The notes beneath the pieces are model-generated. The model did not search any database and had not been told where the DNA came from. It saw only the letters and a program-made list of their open reading frames with translations. The position numbers were made by a program, and so were the translations under genes. Shown here one piece after another: positions 1-11,000 of a DNA stretch of 64,000 nucleotides (positions are counted from its first letter, which is position 1; each line of letters opens with the position of its first letter). The DNA is from Erythroxylum novogranatense (taxonomy: Eukaryota; Streptophyta; Magnoliopsida; Malpighiales; Erythroxylaceae): the NCBI GenBank assembly GCA_029891385.1, contig CM057232.1, positions 63,673,824 through 63,737,823 on the forward strand. Direction: 5' to 3'.

Positions 1-1084
1 AGGAAGGTTATCAAGCTAAGTAAGAAGTAGTTTGGAGGCTTTAGAAGTCCATAATTGAATGATGGGCTTATAATAATTAATGGTTAATTGGAAGCCCATA
101 TGTTCATTTAGAAATGGGCTTGTTTTGGTTTAATGTAATTGATTAGATTAATTATATTAAAACAATTTTTTTTTAATGGAGAAGAAGCAATTTCGAAATT
201 GTGTTAGGTTAGATGTGTAACCACACATTTGACATTAAAATACTAAATAAAGATGGTCTTTATTATGGTTCATCATTATTAAATGGAGTTATGAACTTAC
301 CATTAAATGGTTTAATGGTTGGCTTTTAATGTTGGCATGTAACCTATTTGCATTCATTAGATTAAAGATGAAAGATGTGCATTAGATGGACCATCTTCCT
401 TCTTTCTTCTTGCCAAAACCGAAATGGGTATTCAATTATAGGTTATGGTCTTTTCAAATAGCCATTTTAAAGATAAATGAAGTAAGTCTCATTTATTGGC
501 TATTTGATGAGTGATTAATGTAAGAAGTGACGCATTGGATGCCTCTCACTCTTTTCCATTCATGCATATTTCGAAATTGAGATGTGAGAAAGGGTTATTG
601 CATGGTTTTTAGACATTCTCTCCTTTCATGCAAGGTAGAACCGAAATTCCTAAGTGAAAGAATTGAAAGAATTTCAATTTTGGTTCTTCTTCTTCTAAGA
701 AAATCTCCTCCAAATATTTCTTCTCCTTTCCCACCAAAGGATTTTGTTAACCTAGTTGTCCTTGAAGAACAAGTGGTAAATCTAATTGGTTGAGGATACT
801 ACAACAAGGAAGAAGATAGATTGCTAAAGGAAAAGACTCAAAGGTAAAGGATTTGGATATAAGAAGGAGAGGATAGCTGCGAATGAGGATTTAAAACATA
901 TGTGAAGTCGGTAATTCTTTTTATCTTGTTCTTGGTTTTATTATCCTTATACCATATCATGTACGAATTAACATGTTGATTTGGATATATTGCTTCCGTT
1001 GCAAGATGATTTCTTAAAAAGTTTTGAAATCTATCGTTTCTCCATACTAAGCATGCTTTCTTTTTCCGATCCAACAACAAGTTC
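1..1084. other. AT-rich non-coding DNA with a dispersed repeat
   Basis: No convincing gene is visible here; the two short open frames lack any domain I recognise. Positions about 640-900 resemble the reverse complement of about 8475-8720: both share a block reading GGAGAAGAAAT/ACCAAAGGATTT, then AACAAG.GGTAAAT, then a GAGAGGATAG block. So at least part of this stretch is a dispersed repeat. It may be the upstream part of the LTR whose 3' portion begins near 1085, but I could not find a 5' boundary. Confidence 0.45.
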
Positions 1085-1541
1085 AAAATACTTTTGTAAG
1101 AAAGTAGTGCAGATAGCTTGCAGAGGCTAAAAGTGAAATAATATTAGGTGTAGAGAGCTGAACAGGCTCGTAAAGAATACTTGTAAAAGTTGAAGAGATA
1201 GTGAAATCTCGTAAAGAATTCTGAGGACTGGACGTAGCCCACGATTTGGGGTGAACTAGGATAAAATCTCTGTGTCAACTTCTCTCTATCCTATTTCTCT
1301 TTAAGTTCAAAGTTTTGTTATTACTCAATTTTCGAAACAAATTTTCAAAGCTTTGATTAATTCAAACTTACTGAAGTTTTGGTAAAGGAACTTGTTTTAA
1401 AAAAACAGTTTTGAAAGAGTTTTTCAAAAAGGGGAATACACAATTCAACCCCCCTTCTCGTGGGGAATAGACAATTCAACCCCCCTTCTCGTGTATTTGT
1501 TATTGTTTTATAAGCATTGTACTAACGTATGATTTACTTCA
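1085..1541 (+). mobile_element. Ty1/copia LTR remnant (3' part)
   Basis: The sequence matches, block by block, the 3' part of the two LTRs of the copia element at 19.08-28.53 kb. Shared blocks are a GAAAGTAGTGCAGATAG start, GAGGACTGGACGTAGCCC, the run of C's before TTCTCGTG, and the terminal TTACTTCA. The end at 1541 is the same CTTCA end as in the complete LTRs. The CCCC-TTCTCGTG segment is tandemly duplicated (about 1434-1492). Right next to it lies chromovirus internal sequence, so this is probably a solo LTR or truncated copy that landed in the chromovirus gag. The 5' limit is uncertain because the upstream halves are not obviously alike. Confidence 0.7.
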
Positions 1542-2150
1542 AAAACTGCAATGGAAGTGGGCAGTTCTAATGCAGCTAAGAGGGTGAATCCTCAAGGGAG
1601 ACCAAGAGAACAGGCACCAACTTGGGTGTTTGCAATGACACGAGAGGATGCAGAAACTGCTCCAGAAGTTATTACTGGTATGGTTAAATTATTTCATATT
1701 GATATTGTTGTTTTGATTGATCCTGGGTCTGCCCATTCATTTCTTTCGTCAGGTAGATCTATGCATGGTAGAGATTTGAGCCCATTGGATACTCCGCTGA
1801 TGGTGAGTACTCCAATCGACTAGTATATTGTTATCAGTCAAGTGTACAGAGAGTGTGAGATATGTATTGGTGGGAAACTCTTGGTGGTGGACTTAATGCC
1901 ATTGAAGATGGGAGGATTGGATGTGATTTTAGGTATGGACACATTAGAAAAATGCAATGCCTGTCTGGATTGTAAACAGAAGACAGTAGAGTTCGAATTG
2001 GACAACGGCAGAAGAGTGGTATTTACAGGAGACAAAAAAGCAAGCCCGCCTAGAATTGTTTCAGCTCTGACAGTAGAGAAGATGATGAGGAAGGGATGTG
2101 AGGCATTTCTGGCCTATGTGGTAGACACAAGGGCAGAGGAAAGCTAGAAG
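1542..2150 (+). pseudogene. Ty3/gypsy gag end and aspartic protease, broken
   Basis: This is the 3' end of gag joined to the retroviral-type aspartic protease of a Ty3/gypsy polyprotein. The frame from 1551 carries VFAMT-EDA, then the protease active-site region IDPGSAHSF (usual form D-S/T-G or D-P-G-A-T-H-S-F). Further on comes GGLDVILGMDTLEK, the usual flap-side motif. A TAG at 1821-1823 interrupts the frame, and the +2 frame must be entered to continue into the RT at 2165. Nearly all of gag and the 5' LTR are missing, replaced on the left by a copia LTR. The copy cannot make a full polyprotein. Confidence 0.85.
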
Positions 2151-2164
2151 ATATTTCAGTAGTC

Positions 2165-3571
2165 ATGGAATTCTCGGATGTCATTCCCAAGGAATTACCA
2201 GGACTACCACCACCTAGAGAAATTGAGTTTACCATTGCGCTTCTTTCAAGTACCGCACCGATCTCAATTCCGCCTTACCGAATGGCTCCGACGGAATTGA
2301 AGGAGCTTAAGGAGCAATTGGAAGAGTTGTTAGAGAAAGGGTACATAAGGCTGAGTTCTTCACCTTGGGGAGCTCCGGTCCTTTTTATGAAGAAGAAAGA
2401 TGGATCGTTGAGGATGTGTGTGGATTATAGGAAGCTTAATCAGGTCACTGTCAAGAACAGATATCCACTTCCACGCATAGATGATTTGTTTGATCAATTG
2501 CAAGGGGTAAAAGTCTTCTCCAAGATAGACTTGAGATCGGGTTACCACCAGTTGAGGATAAAGGAGTCTGATGTGCTAAAGACTGCTTTCAGAACACGGT
2601 ATGAGTATTTTGAGTTTTTAGTTATGCCCTTCGGATTGACAAATGCCCCTGCAACCTTTATGGACTTGATGAATCGAGTCTTTAAGCTTTTCTTAGACCA
2701 ATTTATCATTGTCTTTATTGATGACATCTTGGTTTATTCCAAGAGTAATAAGGAGCACGAAGAGCATTTGAGGATTGCCTTGGAGACATTGAGAAAAAAT
2801 AAATTGTATGCAAAATTCGACAAATGCGAATTTTGGCTAAGGGAAGTAGCATCCCTTGGACACGTGATCTCAGAACAAGGAGTGCATGTGGATCTAAGAA
2901 AAATAGAAGCCGTGGTGAAATGGGAAGCACCTAAGAACATAGCAGAAGTAAGGAGTTTCTTAGGTTTAGCTGGATACTATCGGAGGTTTGTGGAGGACTT
3001 TTCCATAATAGCAGCTCCACTTACCAAATTGACAAGAAAGAATCAGAAGTTTGTGTGGATAGAGGAGTGTCAAAGGAGTTTTGAGGAATTGAAGAATAGG
3101 CTCACAACTACACCAATCTTGACTTTGCCTTCAGGTAGCAATGGTTATACAGTGTATAGTGATGCCTCAAGGAAAGGATTGAGTTGTGTATTGATGCAAG
3201 GAGATAGAGTCATTGCTTATGCTTCTAGGCAATTAAAGCCTTATGAGAAGAATTATCCTACGCATGATTTGGAATTAGCTGCTATAATCTTTGCATTGAA
3301 AATATGGAGACACTACTTATATGGAGTCACTATAAAGGTGTTTACGGATCACAAAAGTCTCAAGTATTTGATGAGCCAGAAAGAGTTGAATTTGAGACAG
3401 AGGAGATGGTTGGAACTGCTGAAAGATTATGATTTGATGATAGACTACCACTCGGGGAAAGCTAATGTAGTAGCGGATGCACTGAGTAGAAAATCGACCA
3501 TGGCACAGGAGGAGACAACATATGTTCCTTTATTGAAGGAATTAACCAAACTTCGAGTTACTTTGAGGTAA
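2165..3571 (+). pseudogene. Ty3/gypsy reverse transcriptase and RNase H
   Basis: A 468-codon open frame encodes the reverse transcriptase and RNase H of a chromovirus-type element. Read in order: [17 protein letters not shown] at the N-terminus, the primer-grip region [40 protein letters not shown], and the catalytic FIDDILVYS. After the connection domain comes RNase H with YSDAS, ASRQL, TDHKSL and the terminal VVADALSRK. All catalytic aspartates I can identify are present. Translation could not start from a normal gag-pol here, because the upstream frame is shifted and the frame ends in TAA at 3569-3571 before integrase. It is the best preserved enzyme of this element. Confidence 0.93.
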
Positions 3572-4645
3572 GATGGATTTGGGAGCTTATTGGCTAACTT
3601 TAGGGTAAGGCCAGTGTTAAATGAAAAGATTAAATAATTGCAAGAACAAGATGAGCATTTGAGCAGGCTTAGAGAAGAGATTAAAAAGGGTCAACCTTTG
3701 GAAATTGAGATAAGAGAAGATGGATTGATGGTGGTAGGAAACAGATTGTTTGTCCCGGACTCATTAGAGTTGAAAGATGAGATATTTGATGAGGTGCACA
3801 ATGCTCCCTATGCAATGCATCCGGGGAGTACGAGAATGTATAGAGATTTGAAAGAACACTTTTGGTGGAAAGGAATGAAGAAGGATATTGCAGAGTATGT
3901 TAGTAGATGCTTAGTGTGCCAGTAAGTCAAGGCTGAGCACTAGGCACCTTCAGGCAAGCTTAAGTCTTTGTCAATTACGGAATGGAAGTGGGAAAAGATC
4001 ACGATGGATTTCTTGATGGGTTGCCCAGAACCCACAGGAAAGACGATACAATTTGGGTAATTATGGATAGGCTAACCAAGTCAGCACATTTCTTGCCAAT
4101 TCAGCAGACAGATTCCTTGAATGCTTTGGCCAAGAAATACATAGATGAAATAGTCAGGCTTCATGGGATTCCGAGTTCTATAGTTTCTGATAGAGATCCG
4201 AGGTTCACCTCCAGATTTTGGGAAAGCTTACAGGAGGCTTTGGGAACTAAGTTGCACTTTAGTACGGCTTTTCATCCACAGACTGATGGACAATCAGAGA
4301 GAACAATACGGACTCTGGAGGCAATGTTGAGAGCTTGTGTTATGGATTTTAAAGGTTCATGGTATGATCATTTTCCTTTAATTGAGTTTGCTTATAACAA
4401 TTCCTATCACTCGGGAATTTAAATGGCACCTTATGAAGCTTTGTATGGTAGGAGGTGCAAAACTCCTATTTGTTGGGATGAGGAAGGTGAAAGGAGACTT
4501 GTAGGGCCTGAGTTAGTGCAAGTTACAGTTGATAAGATCAAATTGGTAAAGCAGAGAATTAAAGCAGCTCAAGACAAAATGAAGAGTTATGAGGATGCAC
4601 ATAGAAGAGAGATGGAATTTGAAGTTGGAGATAAAGTGTTCCTTA
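3572..4645 (+). pseudogene. Ty3/gypsy integrase, interrupted
   Basis: Integrase continues from the RT through stops and a frameshift. From 3638 the same frame gives the H2C2 zinc domain (HNAPYAMHPG then WWKGMKKDIAEYV and CLVCQ). The frame shifts near 3925-3982 into the catalytic core: MDFL around the first Asp (4007 on), [13 protein letters not shown] with the second Asp, and [11 protein letters not shown] with the Glu. A TAA at 4420-4422 follows [10 protein letters not shown], and the frame resumes with MAPYEALYGRRC. At 4645 the C-terminal part is cut by a 907-bp insertion within VGDKVFL. Multiple breaks show it is dead. Confidence 0.9.
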
Positions 4646-5552
4646 GTGATACAGCAACAACCTAGAATCAATGTCTAGATCACCTCCGTTTCAATGATTG
4701 TTCCCAAACCTAAATTCAATCAATCTAACAAGACCCTTCACCCCCAAAACAGCAAGGAATTGGTAACAAAGAGTATAAGATTGTAGGAATTGAATTAGCA
4801 TACAAGTTAGAACTTACTTGATAAGTTGAATCAATCCTTAAGGTAAAACAAGCAAGAATCTCAATTCTCTCTTGAAGAATGCTTTCTAATTTTATTGATC
4901 TCTCTAAAACTCGTGTTCATGGCTAAAGCAAAGGTTTAAATACCCTTTGCAATGTAAACCCTAACAAAGAAAACCTAAAAACCCTAAAGAAAGCCCAAAA
5001 TATCAAAAGGCCTTCTTGAAACAAATCTGCCCAAGAATAAATCCCACATAGATTTGGGCTTCAAAACTAATTAAAATTGACTAGTCCTTGTCCAAATAGG
5101 ATAAGAAAACCACAAAATAGAAGACTAACTTAAGAGGGGCGAATTGGGCTTTTAAACTAGGCCCACAAGCTTGGTTCCTTAAAATAAAACATGCACATGA
5201 CTTTTTTAATGAAGCACATGCACACTTAATGCAAATTAGCCCATGAAAAAGCCTAAAAGAAGTCCACATGTCCCTTATAAGATAAAATAAGCCCAAGCCC
5301 ATTGATTAGACTTGTGCTTGTGAAAATTGGCTAAGTGTTAGCCCTCTTGGTTTGAAGCCTCCAATGTGCACACACACTTAGGTGTCTTCCTAAGCTCTTC
5401 TCCAAGCTTGATCAACAAAACTTCTTGAAGTTCTTGTGAAACAAAAGCTTGTACATAAATCTGAAATTGTGCTTTGAGCTTGTTGGAGCGCGACCTTGTA
5501 ATTGGACCCATTGGCATCCTCAAGTCTCCATTGCCTTGGTGAGTTGTATCAC
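4646..5552. mobile_element. 907-bp non-autonomous element, TTA target duplication
   Basis: The integrase reading frame is split between VFL and RASPW; removing 4646-5552 and one TTA rejoins the codons exactly (ctt-aga-gct-tct). The element begins GTGATACAGCAAC and ends GAGTTGTATCAC, an imperfect terminal inverted repeat of about 12 bp, flanked by TTA at 4643-4645 and 5553-5555. On the minus strand it holds short open frames, one with the motif GPITRSRSNKL (frame 5338-5601). I associate that motif with the end of plant gypsy gag-like proteins. The same strand also has a TATTTAAACC-like box. The 3-bp duplication would suit PIF/Harbinger or CACTA elements, but the termini are typical of neither, so the class is unassigned. 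Confidence 0.7.
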
Positions 5553-5945
5553 TTAGAGCTTCTCCATGGAAGGGAGTGTTGAGATTTGGTAAGAAGGGCA
5601 AGCTTAGTCCGAGGTATATAGGCCCGTATGAGATTATTGAGAAGATTGGGCCTTTGGCCTATAAGTTAGCCTTACCACCAGAATTGTCTAAGATTCACAA
5701 TGCTTCCATGTATCGATGTTGAGAAGGTATCGATCCGATCCATCACATATAGTCTAACCTTCATAGGTTCAGTTAAGGGAGGATTTGACTTATGAGGAGC
5801 AACCAGTGGGAATTTTGGACACCAAGGAAAAGGTCCTCAGGAACAAGACAGTTCAGTTAGTCAAAGTTCTTTGGAGAAACCATTCGACGGAGGAGGCTAC
5901 ATGGGAGCCTTTGGAAGCAATGAAGGAAAAGAATCCATAACTCTT
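5553..5945 (+). pseudogene. Integrase C-terminus with chromodomain remnant
   Basis: Downstream of the insertion the integrase tail resumes: [19 protein letters not shown], then [20 protein letters not shown], which is the GPY/F module of chromoviral integrases. After frameshifts near 5720-5800 a chromodomain-like end can be read, with VLRNK, VQLVKVLWRNH and EATWEPLEAM. This order (GPY/F then chromodomain) is characteristic of the Tekay/Del-like chromovirus lineage. In that lineage the chromodomain is thought to steer integration into heterochromatin. The segment ends just before the polypurine tract. Confidence 0.82.
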
Positions 5946-5961
5946 TGTGGACTCAGGAAAG

Positions 5962-5998
5962 AATTTCGGGGACGAAATTCTTTTAAGGAGGGGAGAAA
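5962..5998 (+). other. Polypurine tract of the chromovirus
   Basis: GACGAAATTC-TTTTAAGGAGGGGAGAAA lies immediately 5' of the LTR start TGTTGGACCCC. It is the plus-strand priming site for reverse transcription. The same tract appears in reverse complement at 34138-34172 in the foldback LTR element, tying the two elements to related families. Confidence 0.8.
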
Positions 5999-8093
5999 TG
6001 TTGGACCCCGAAATTTTTTTATTAATTTATTTTATTAAGCATGATTTAATTTATTTTGAGGTCTTGTTAGATTAATTACTTTGAGTAATTAGCAAGTCAA
6101 TGTTAGGAGGAACTATTGTTTGTATTGATGGAATTAAAGTATAAATGTAGTAACAATGCATGAGAGGTAATCTTGGTAGATCACTTAAACCTTTAAGTTA
6201 TAAGGCACAAGTGGAAGGGCATAAGGGTCTTTTGCAAGCTTTAAGAGGGTAAATTAGAAGAAGATATGGTTGGCTTGTTAGGAAGAGAAGAAGTGTCGTG
6301 GGTGTGAGGAGAAAAGAAGAAGAGAAGAAAGCCAAGCTAGGGTTTTGGAAAATTTGAAGAATTTGAAGCTTCTCCAAGTAAGTATAACCATTAATTGGAT
6401 GGATGAATGAACCTTATTTAGTGATAATTAGGAGTGAAAAATGGGGTTGAATGTGTGTAGGGAGTTGTTAATGAATGGTGTACGAAAGTGTTATGATCTT
6501 CTAGGGTTTTTTTTTATTATATTGTGTTTGTGACTGATTTTGGCTTGGATTGAGTTTACAAATGAAGTAGGAATGATGGTTTAGGGTTGAAATGAATTAT
6601 ATTTGAAAGATGGGAGGAATATGGTTGAAAAATGTGGGAAAAACAGGTTTCATACGAGGTTGGGCTTGCACGTCGTGACGTGCTCATGCGCACGCCGCGG
6701 GGCGCGTCAACTTCCTCACCGCGACGAGCTTCTGATTTCGCCGCGGTGAAATGTTGTTTTCCTGCATAGACAAATTTTGGTATTTTAGATATAACTTTTG
6801 TTGTAGATGTCCAAATGAGGTGATTTTTGATTCGTTGTAAACTAGAGATATAGGGATACTTGGTTTGTTATAGGAAACATAGCAGACCTAATCCAATCGC
6901 AAGAGGAAAGACAACATTGAACTTGGATTATCAAGCGATATTTGGTGGGTAATATATTTATAGTTGTTGTGTATAGGCAAATTGTCTTGCTTGCTTGCAT
7001 GTGGGTGTGACATTGCTTGTTTTGAATTATAGAAATTTTTTAAAATGCATTGTGATTGTGATCATGTATTGCCTTGAAAAAAATCATGGCATTTTGTATG
7101 AATGAAAAGATGAAGAAGCATGATGAGCATGAAAAGTATGAATGTGTATGAAATGAGTTAAGCATTGACATTTGATTGTGTTTGGGCAAGAGAGGAACGT
7201 TTTGTTAGTCACGTGCACGTCGACATATAGCCTTCTCCCGGCTGCCATCTTGAGGTCACAAGATCTTGAGAAATCGAACTCGTTTTGTTCACGGTATAAA
7301 CTTCAGTTTATCCGTTTTATTCCACGAAACTCTCGATCCATTTGTTGTGCATTTCATTATTGATTTGTTAGGCATGATGCATAATTAATGGTTATGTTAT
7401 GATGAAGAAATTACATGAAATATTCTTTGTGATGACATTTTGGTAGCTATAAGATTGTGATTAAATTGTTAAGTATTCAATTGCTACATATTTATGTTTA
7501 TATATGCTTGATTGTGTGGCTCGTTGCCAATGGCTATAAATGTATAAGCCACTGAGCTTCGCAGCTCACCCCATTACCTTCCACTCCTCAGGTGTAGAAC
7601 AAAAAGATCGTTGATCCTTGCAAGGCATCGAAAACTCCACGATAGTTAGAAGCTTTTGGACTAAGTCAGTGATTTTTGTTAGCTTTTCAAGCATATCAAC
7701 ATTGAGCATCCTTATGTATTTTGTTTTAAGCTTTGATATGTATGGTGTTATGTTAGCAAAGTTTGTTCAATCTCTTTGAAATTGTAATGACATGAAGAAT
7801 TGAAGTTCCTTTTGTATATGAGTGTGTTTAACTTTTAGTTAAAATAAATGTGAATGTGTTAGTATGGATTGCTAAATATTGGGAGTCGGGTTTTGAAAAT
7901 TTAGGAGTTCGCCGTGGCAAACCCTCTCCTGCGAGGCGTCCGCCGCAGCGAGCATTTTGTCGCCGCGGCGAACCCGCCTTTTCTCGCTGCTGATCCTTTA
8001 AACTTAAATGTTTTCGACCCTCCCCTCGCACGATCCTTACTCGACGACCCCGAGCGGTCGCCTCGGGATAGGAAACGGGACCCAGGCCCAACA
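5999..8093 (+). mobile_element. 3' LTR of the chromovirus (2.1 kb)
   Basis: The LTR starts TGTTGGACCCCGAA after the polypurine tract and ends CAGGCCCAACA. It aligns in outline with the solo LTR at 12836-14986. Shared modules are a purine-rich leader ending near 6382 in AAGTAAGTAT, a CG-rich palindrome zone at about 6660-6760, CACGTGCACGTCGAC at 7210-7224, a TATAAA near 7534, and GAGCTTCGCAGCTCACCCC at 7555-7573. A second CG-rich zone, with CGCCGCGGCGAA, lies at 7905-7985. The 5' partner LTR is not in the window, so no target duplication can be checked. Confidence 0.85.
7518..7610 (+). promoter_or_regulatory. Conserved TATA-containing LTR module
   Basis: TGGCTCGTTGCCAATGGC-TATAAA is followed by GCCACTGAGCTTCGCAGCTCACCCC. 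It is repeated almost unchanged in the second LTR at 14520-14610 and in diverged form at 31560-31615. Conservation around a TATAAA makes it a candidate core promoter of the LTR family; the transcription start is not determined. Confidence 0.4.
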
Positions 8094-11000
8094 GGCAGAC
8101 CTAAGTCCTTAAGTGCCTCAATGAAGGCATTCGGCCTGTCCACAACTCCCTAGGAGTTTTAACCTATGAGTCAATATTTAGAGGCGCGACTGTCATGCAC
8201 GATTGTGATGTGCATGTTCTTTCCTTTTTACAAGCAATTACCACCTATATAATTTTATAAACTTTTTAATAAATAATTAATTAGTTAAGCATTGATTTAC
8301 TAAAATGTACAGACACTAGATTAATACTCTGTAAAAATCCATTCTGATCATATCAAGAATTATAATGAAATATATACAAGTTCATCACTCATCAAGATTA
8401 TGATTCATAATAAGCGAATGCTTAAGTTGTATGTTTTAAGATTAAAGTAACAGCCCACTTTATTCTTGAACGACTCCTTTACTATAACTTTAATTCCTCA
8501 CTACGCTATCCTCTCCTTCTTTTTATATCCAAAACCTTTGCTTTTGAAACCTTTTCTTTGTCAATCTATCCTCTCCTTGTTGTTGTATCCTCAACCAATT
8601 TGATTTACCTCTTGTTCTTCCAGGACAACTTGGTTAAAAAAATCCTTTGGTGGGAAAGGAGAAGAAATGTTTAGAGGAGTTTTTCTTAGAAGAAATGAAC
8701 CGAAAATGAGATTCTTCAGTCTTGTATTATAATAAATTTTCATTTTATTTTAAGTGACTAATTAATTAGTTATTTTGTTATTAATCAATACTATATTATA
8801 ATTAGTCAATTAATTATATATTTTATATTTAATAAAAATACAAATATCAGCACTAATTTTATTTACTCGGTAGTGGCAAAATTAGCATAGACCAGCTCGA
8901 GTCGGTCACAGATTGTCCGTTTTGTTGGAGTTATGTAGGTATAGTGCCCTAGAAAGTAAATGTATTTACATTTATCTTAATTTTCTTCTAGTTATAGTTT
9001 TGTAATGAAAATATTTATTATTAATGAAACAAAAGAGTTTGGTTTTATTTGTGTGAACATTATATATCTAGTCAAAAGGTGTCATTTGTTGTGTGGATGG
9101 CTATAATAAGGTTCTAAATAGGATTTGCAATTGGACATAAAATATGTATTCTCAAAATATTTAATAATTCAAGAGTTCAACTAATTGTCTTTATAGTTTA
9201 AAATATAAATTATCATCATTAAGTTTTCGACGTCATTATTAGAGATTAAAAAAACCTTATTTTAATAAACTAGTCATTTTTCTTTTCTTTTAGGTAGTAT
9301 TTATTTATTAGTTTATCTTTATAGCTCTCTTTCTTGATCTTTTGTTTGTGGCTTATTCTTTAAGATTTGGGTATTCATTATCATAGCTATCAAACACAAC
9401 AGAAGAATGGAGAGAACAATATTCTTAAGGGGATTATAAAGTTTGGAATGAGAGGCATGATGACTTGTACTTGAAAGCTCAACTAACATTTGTTATATAT
9501 TTGTGGGGTAATCACTCTAATCATGAATGTTAGGCACCATAATATATATAGAGAGCACTTTATATGTAAGAACAAATGGCCTGTATGGAAGCTTAACTAA
9601 TATTCATGGCATGTTATGACATAAGTAGTGGTGATCACCCTAATCATGAAAGTCGAGCACTAAACTATATGTTAGAGCACCTAATTTGTATGCAAATATG
9701 GCTTTAAAATACCCTATATAAGAATACTTAAAATCTAGAGTGGAGTAGTTATTATAGTTTTAGATAGAATAATATTGCTTCATCTATATTTCTAGAATAA
9801 TAGTAGTAAGAGGAGTATCAACATCGTAAGGACGTCCTTATAAAATTCATTGTATCAACTGAGGCTACCTTTTATAAAACCAAAAAGCTATGTGTTTTAT
9901 TTCAATACATCAAGCAAAATTTGAGGGATCATATAGATATAATGTTTTTACAAAGTGGAGAGGAGCTAGAAGTTGAAGGACAGGAGGAGGTTAGTGCTTA
10001 AGAAGAGAAGGAAGATAAGATAGAGGAAGATGAAGAGGAGAAGCCTAATAAGGAGGCAATCGAGGAATTGTCTATATTCGTCTCAAGTACGAAGACCACA
10101 AAATAAAATGTCAAAGTTAATGAAAGATATTATTCCTTATTTTATTGATAATTTGTTATTAAAAAGGGCATTGGTGGATTTATTCAGTTTTACTAGATTG
10201 ATTCCTTATGTCCTTATTATCTTATGAAATATGGCATATTTGCAATCTAGTAAACCTTTATAGGGGAAAATAGGTGGAAGCAAGTTGCTTATTATAGATA
10301 CAATTCCAAGAAGGACTTACTGAGAAGTCTAGCTACATGATTCATGAAGAAACATTGCTTACAAGGTAACCCAATAATTAGGTGTTCTCAATTTGACTAA
10401 GTACCTTGTAGGATTTTCATTAGTAGTTTAGTTATATTCATAGTTTTAGTTTGATGTACCTAACTTCATACTTGAGATTTGATTAAGTTCTATAGGTTAT
10501 GAAGGCAACATCAACCCTTGATTTAGTGTATAATATATTTCATTGGAATTGGATGGAAGTTAACAACATTAAACAAGGTTATAAATCTTTTATTATCAGG
10601 GTGTATGAGTTATCCATATCCCTTATTTTATTTTTCATATTTTCATTATTCTTAGATGTTTTGTACATTAAGGGCAATGTAAAACTTAAGTATGCAAGAG
10701 GGACTTAGCAGTTAAGTTTGTCAAATTTGTTATAATTAGCTTAATAATAAATACTTAGAGAATTTCTATGTTTGTAAGATAAGAGGATCTTGATCCAGAT
10801 GACACATTATGAGTTTGGTTATGAATGTGATTTGATTTTTTAGGCAAATAGTTATGAGTCTTAATGACTAACTTATTTCAATTTAGTTCATTAGTTTTGA
10901 GAGCAGAAAATTGACTTCCATTATGATACTCTATGGATAATTTGTACATGTATTGAGTTAAATATGAATATTTTTAGCATTTTCATTATCCCACATATAT

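Noticed and set aside
7828..8153. Three overlapping frames with Arg/Gly-rich proteins at the end of the chromovirus LTR
   Set aside because: GC-rich palindromic LTR DNA gives open frames on both strands; no domain.
10030..10708. Two short plus-strand frames
   Set aside because: No domain, AT-rich context, and no splice or neighbour support.
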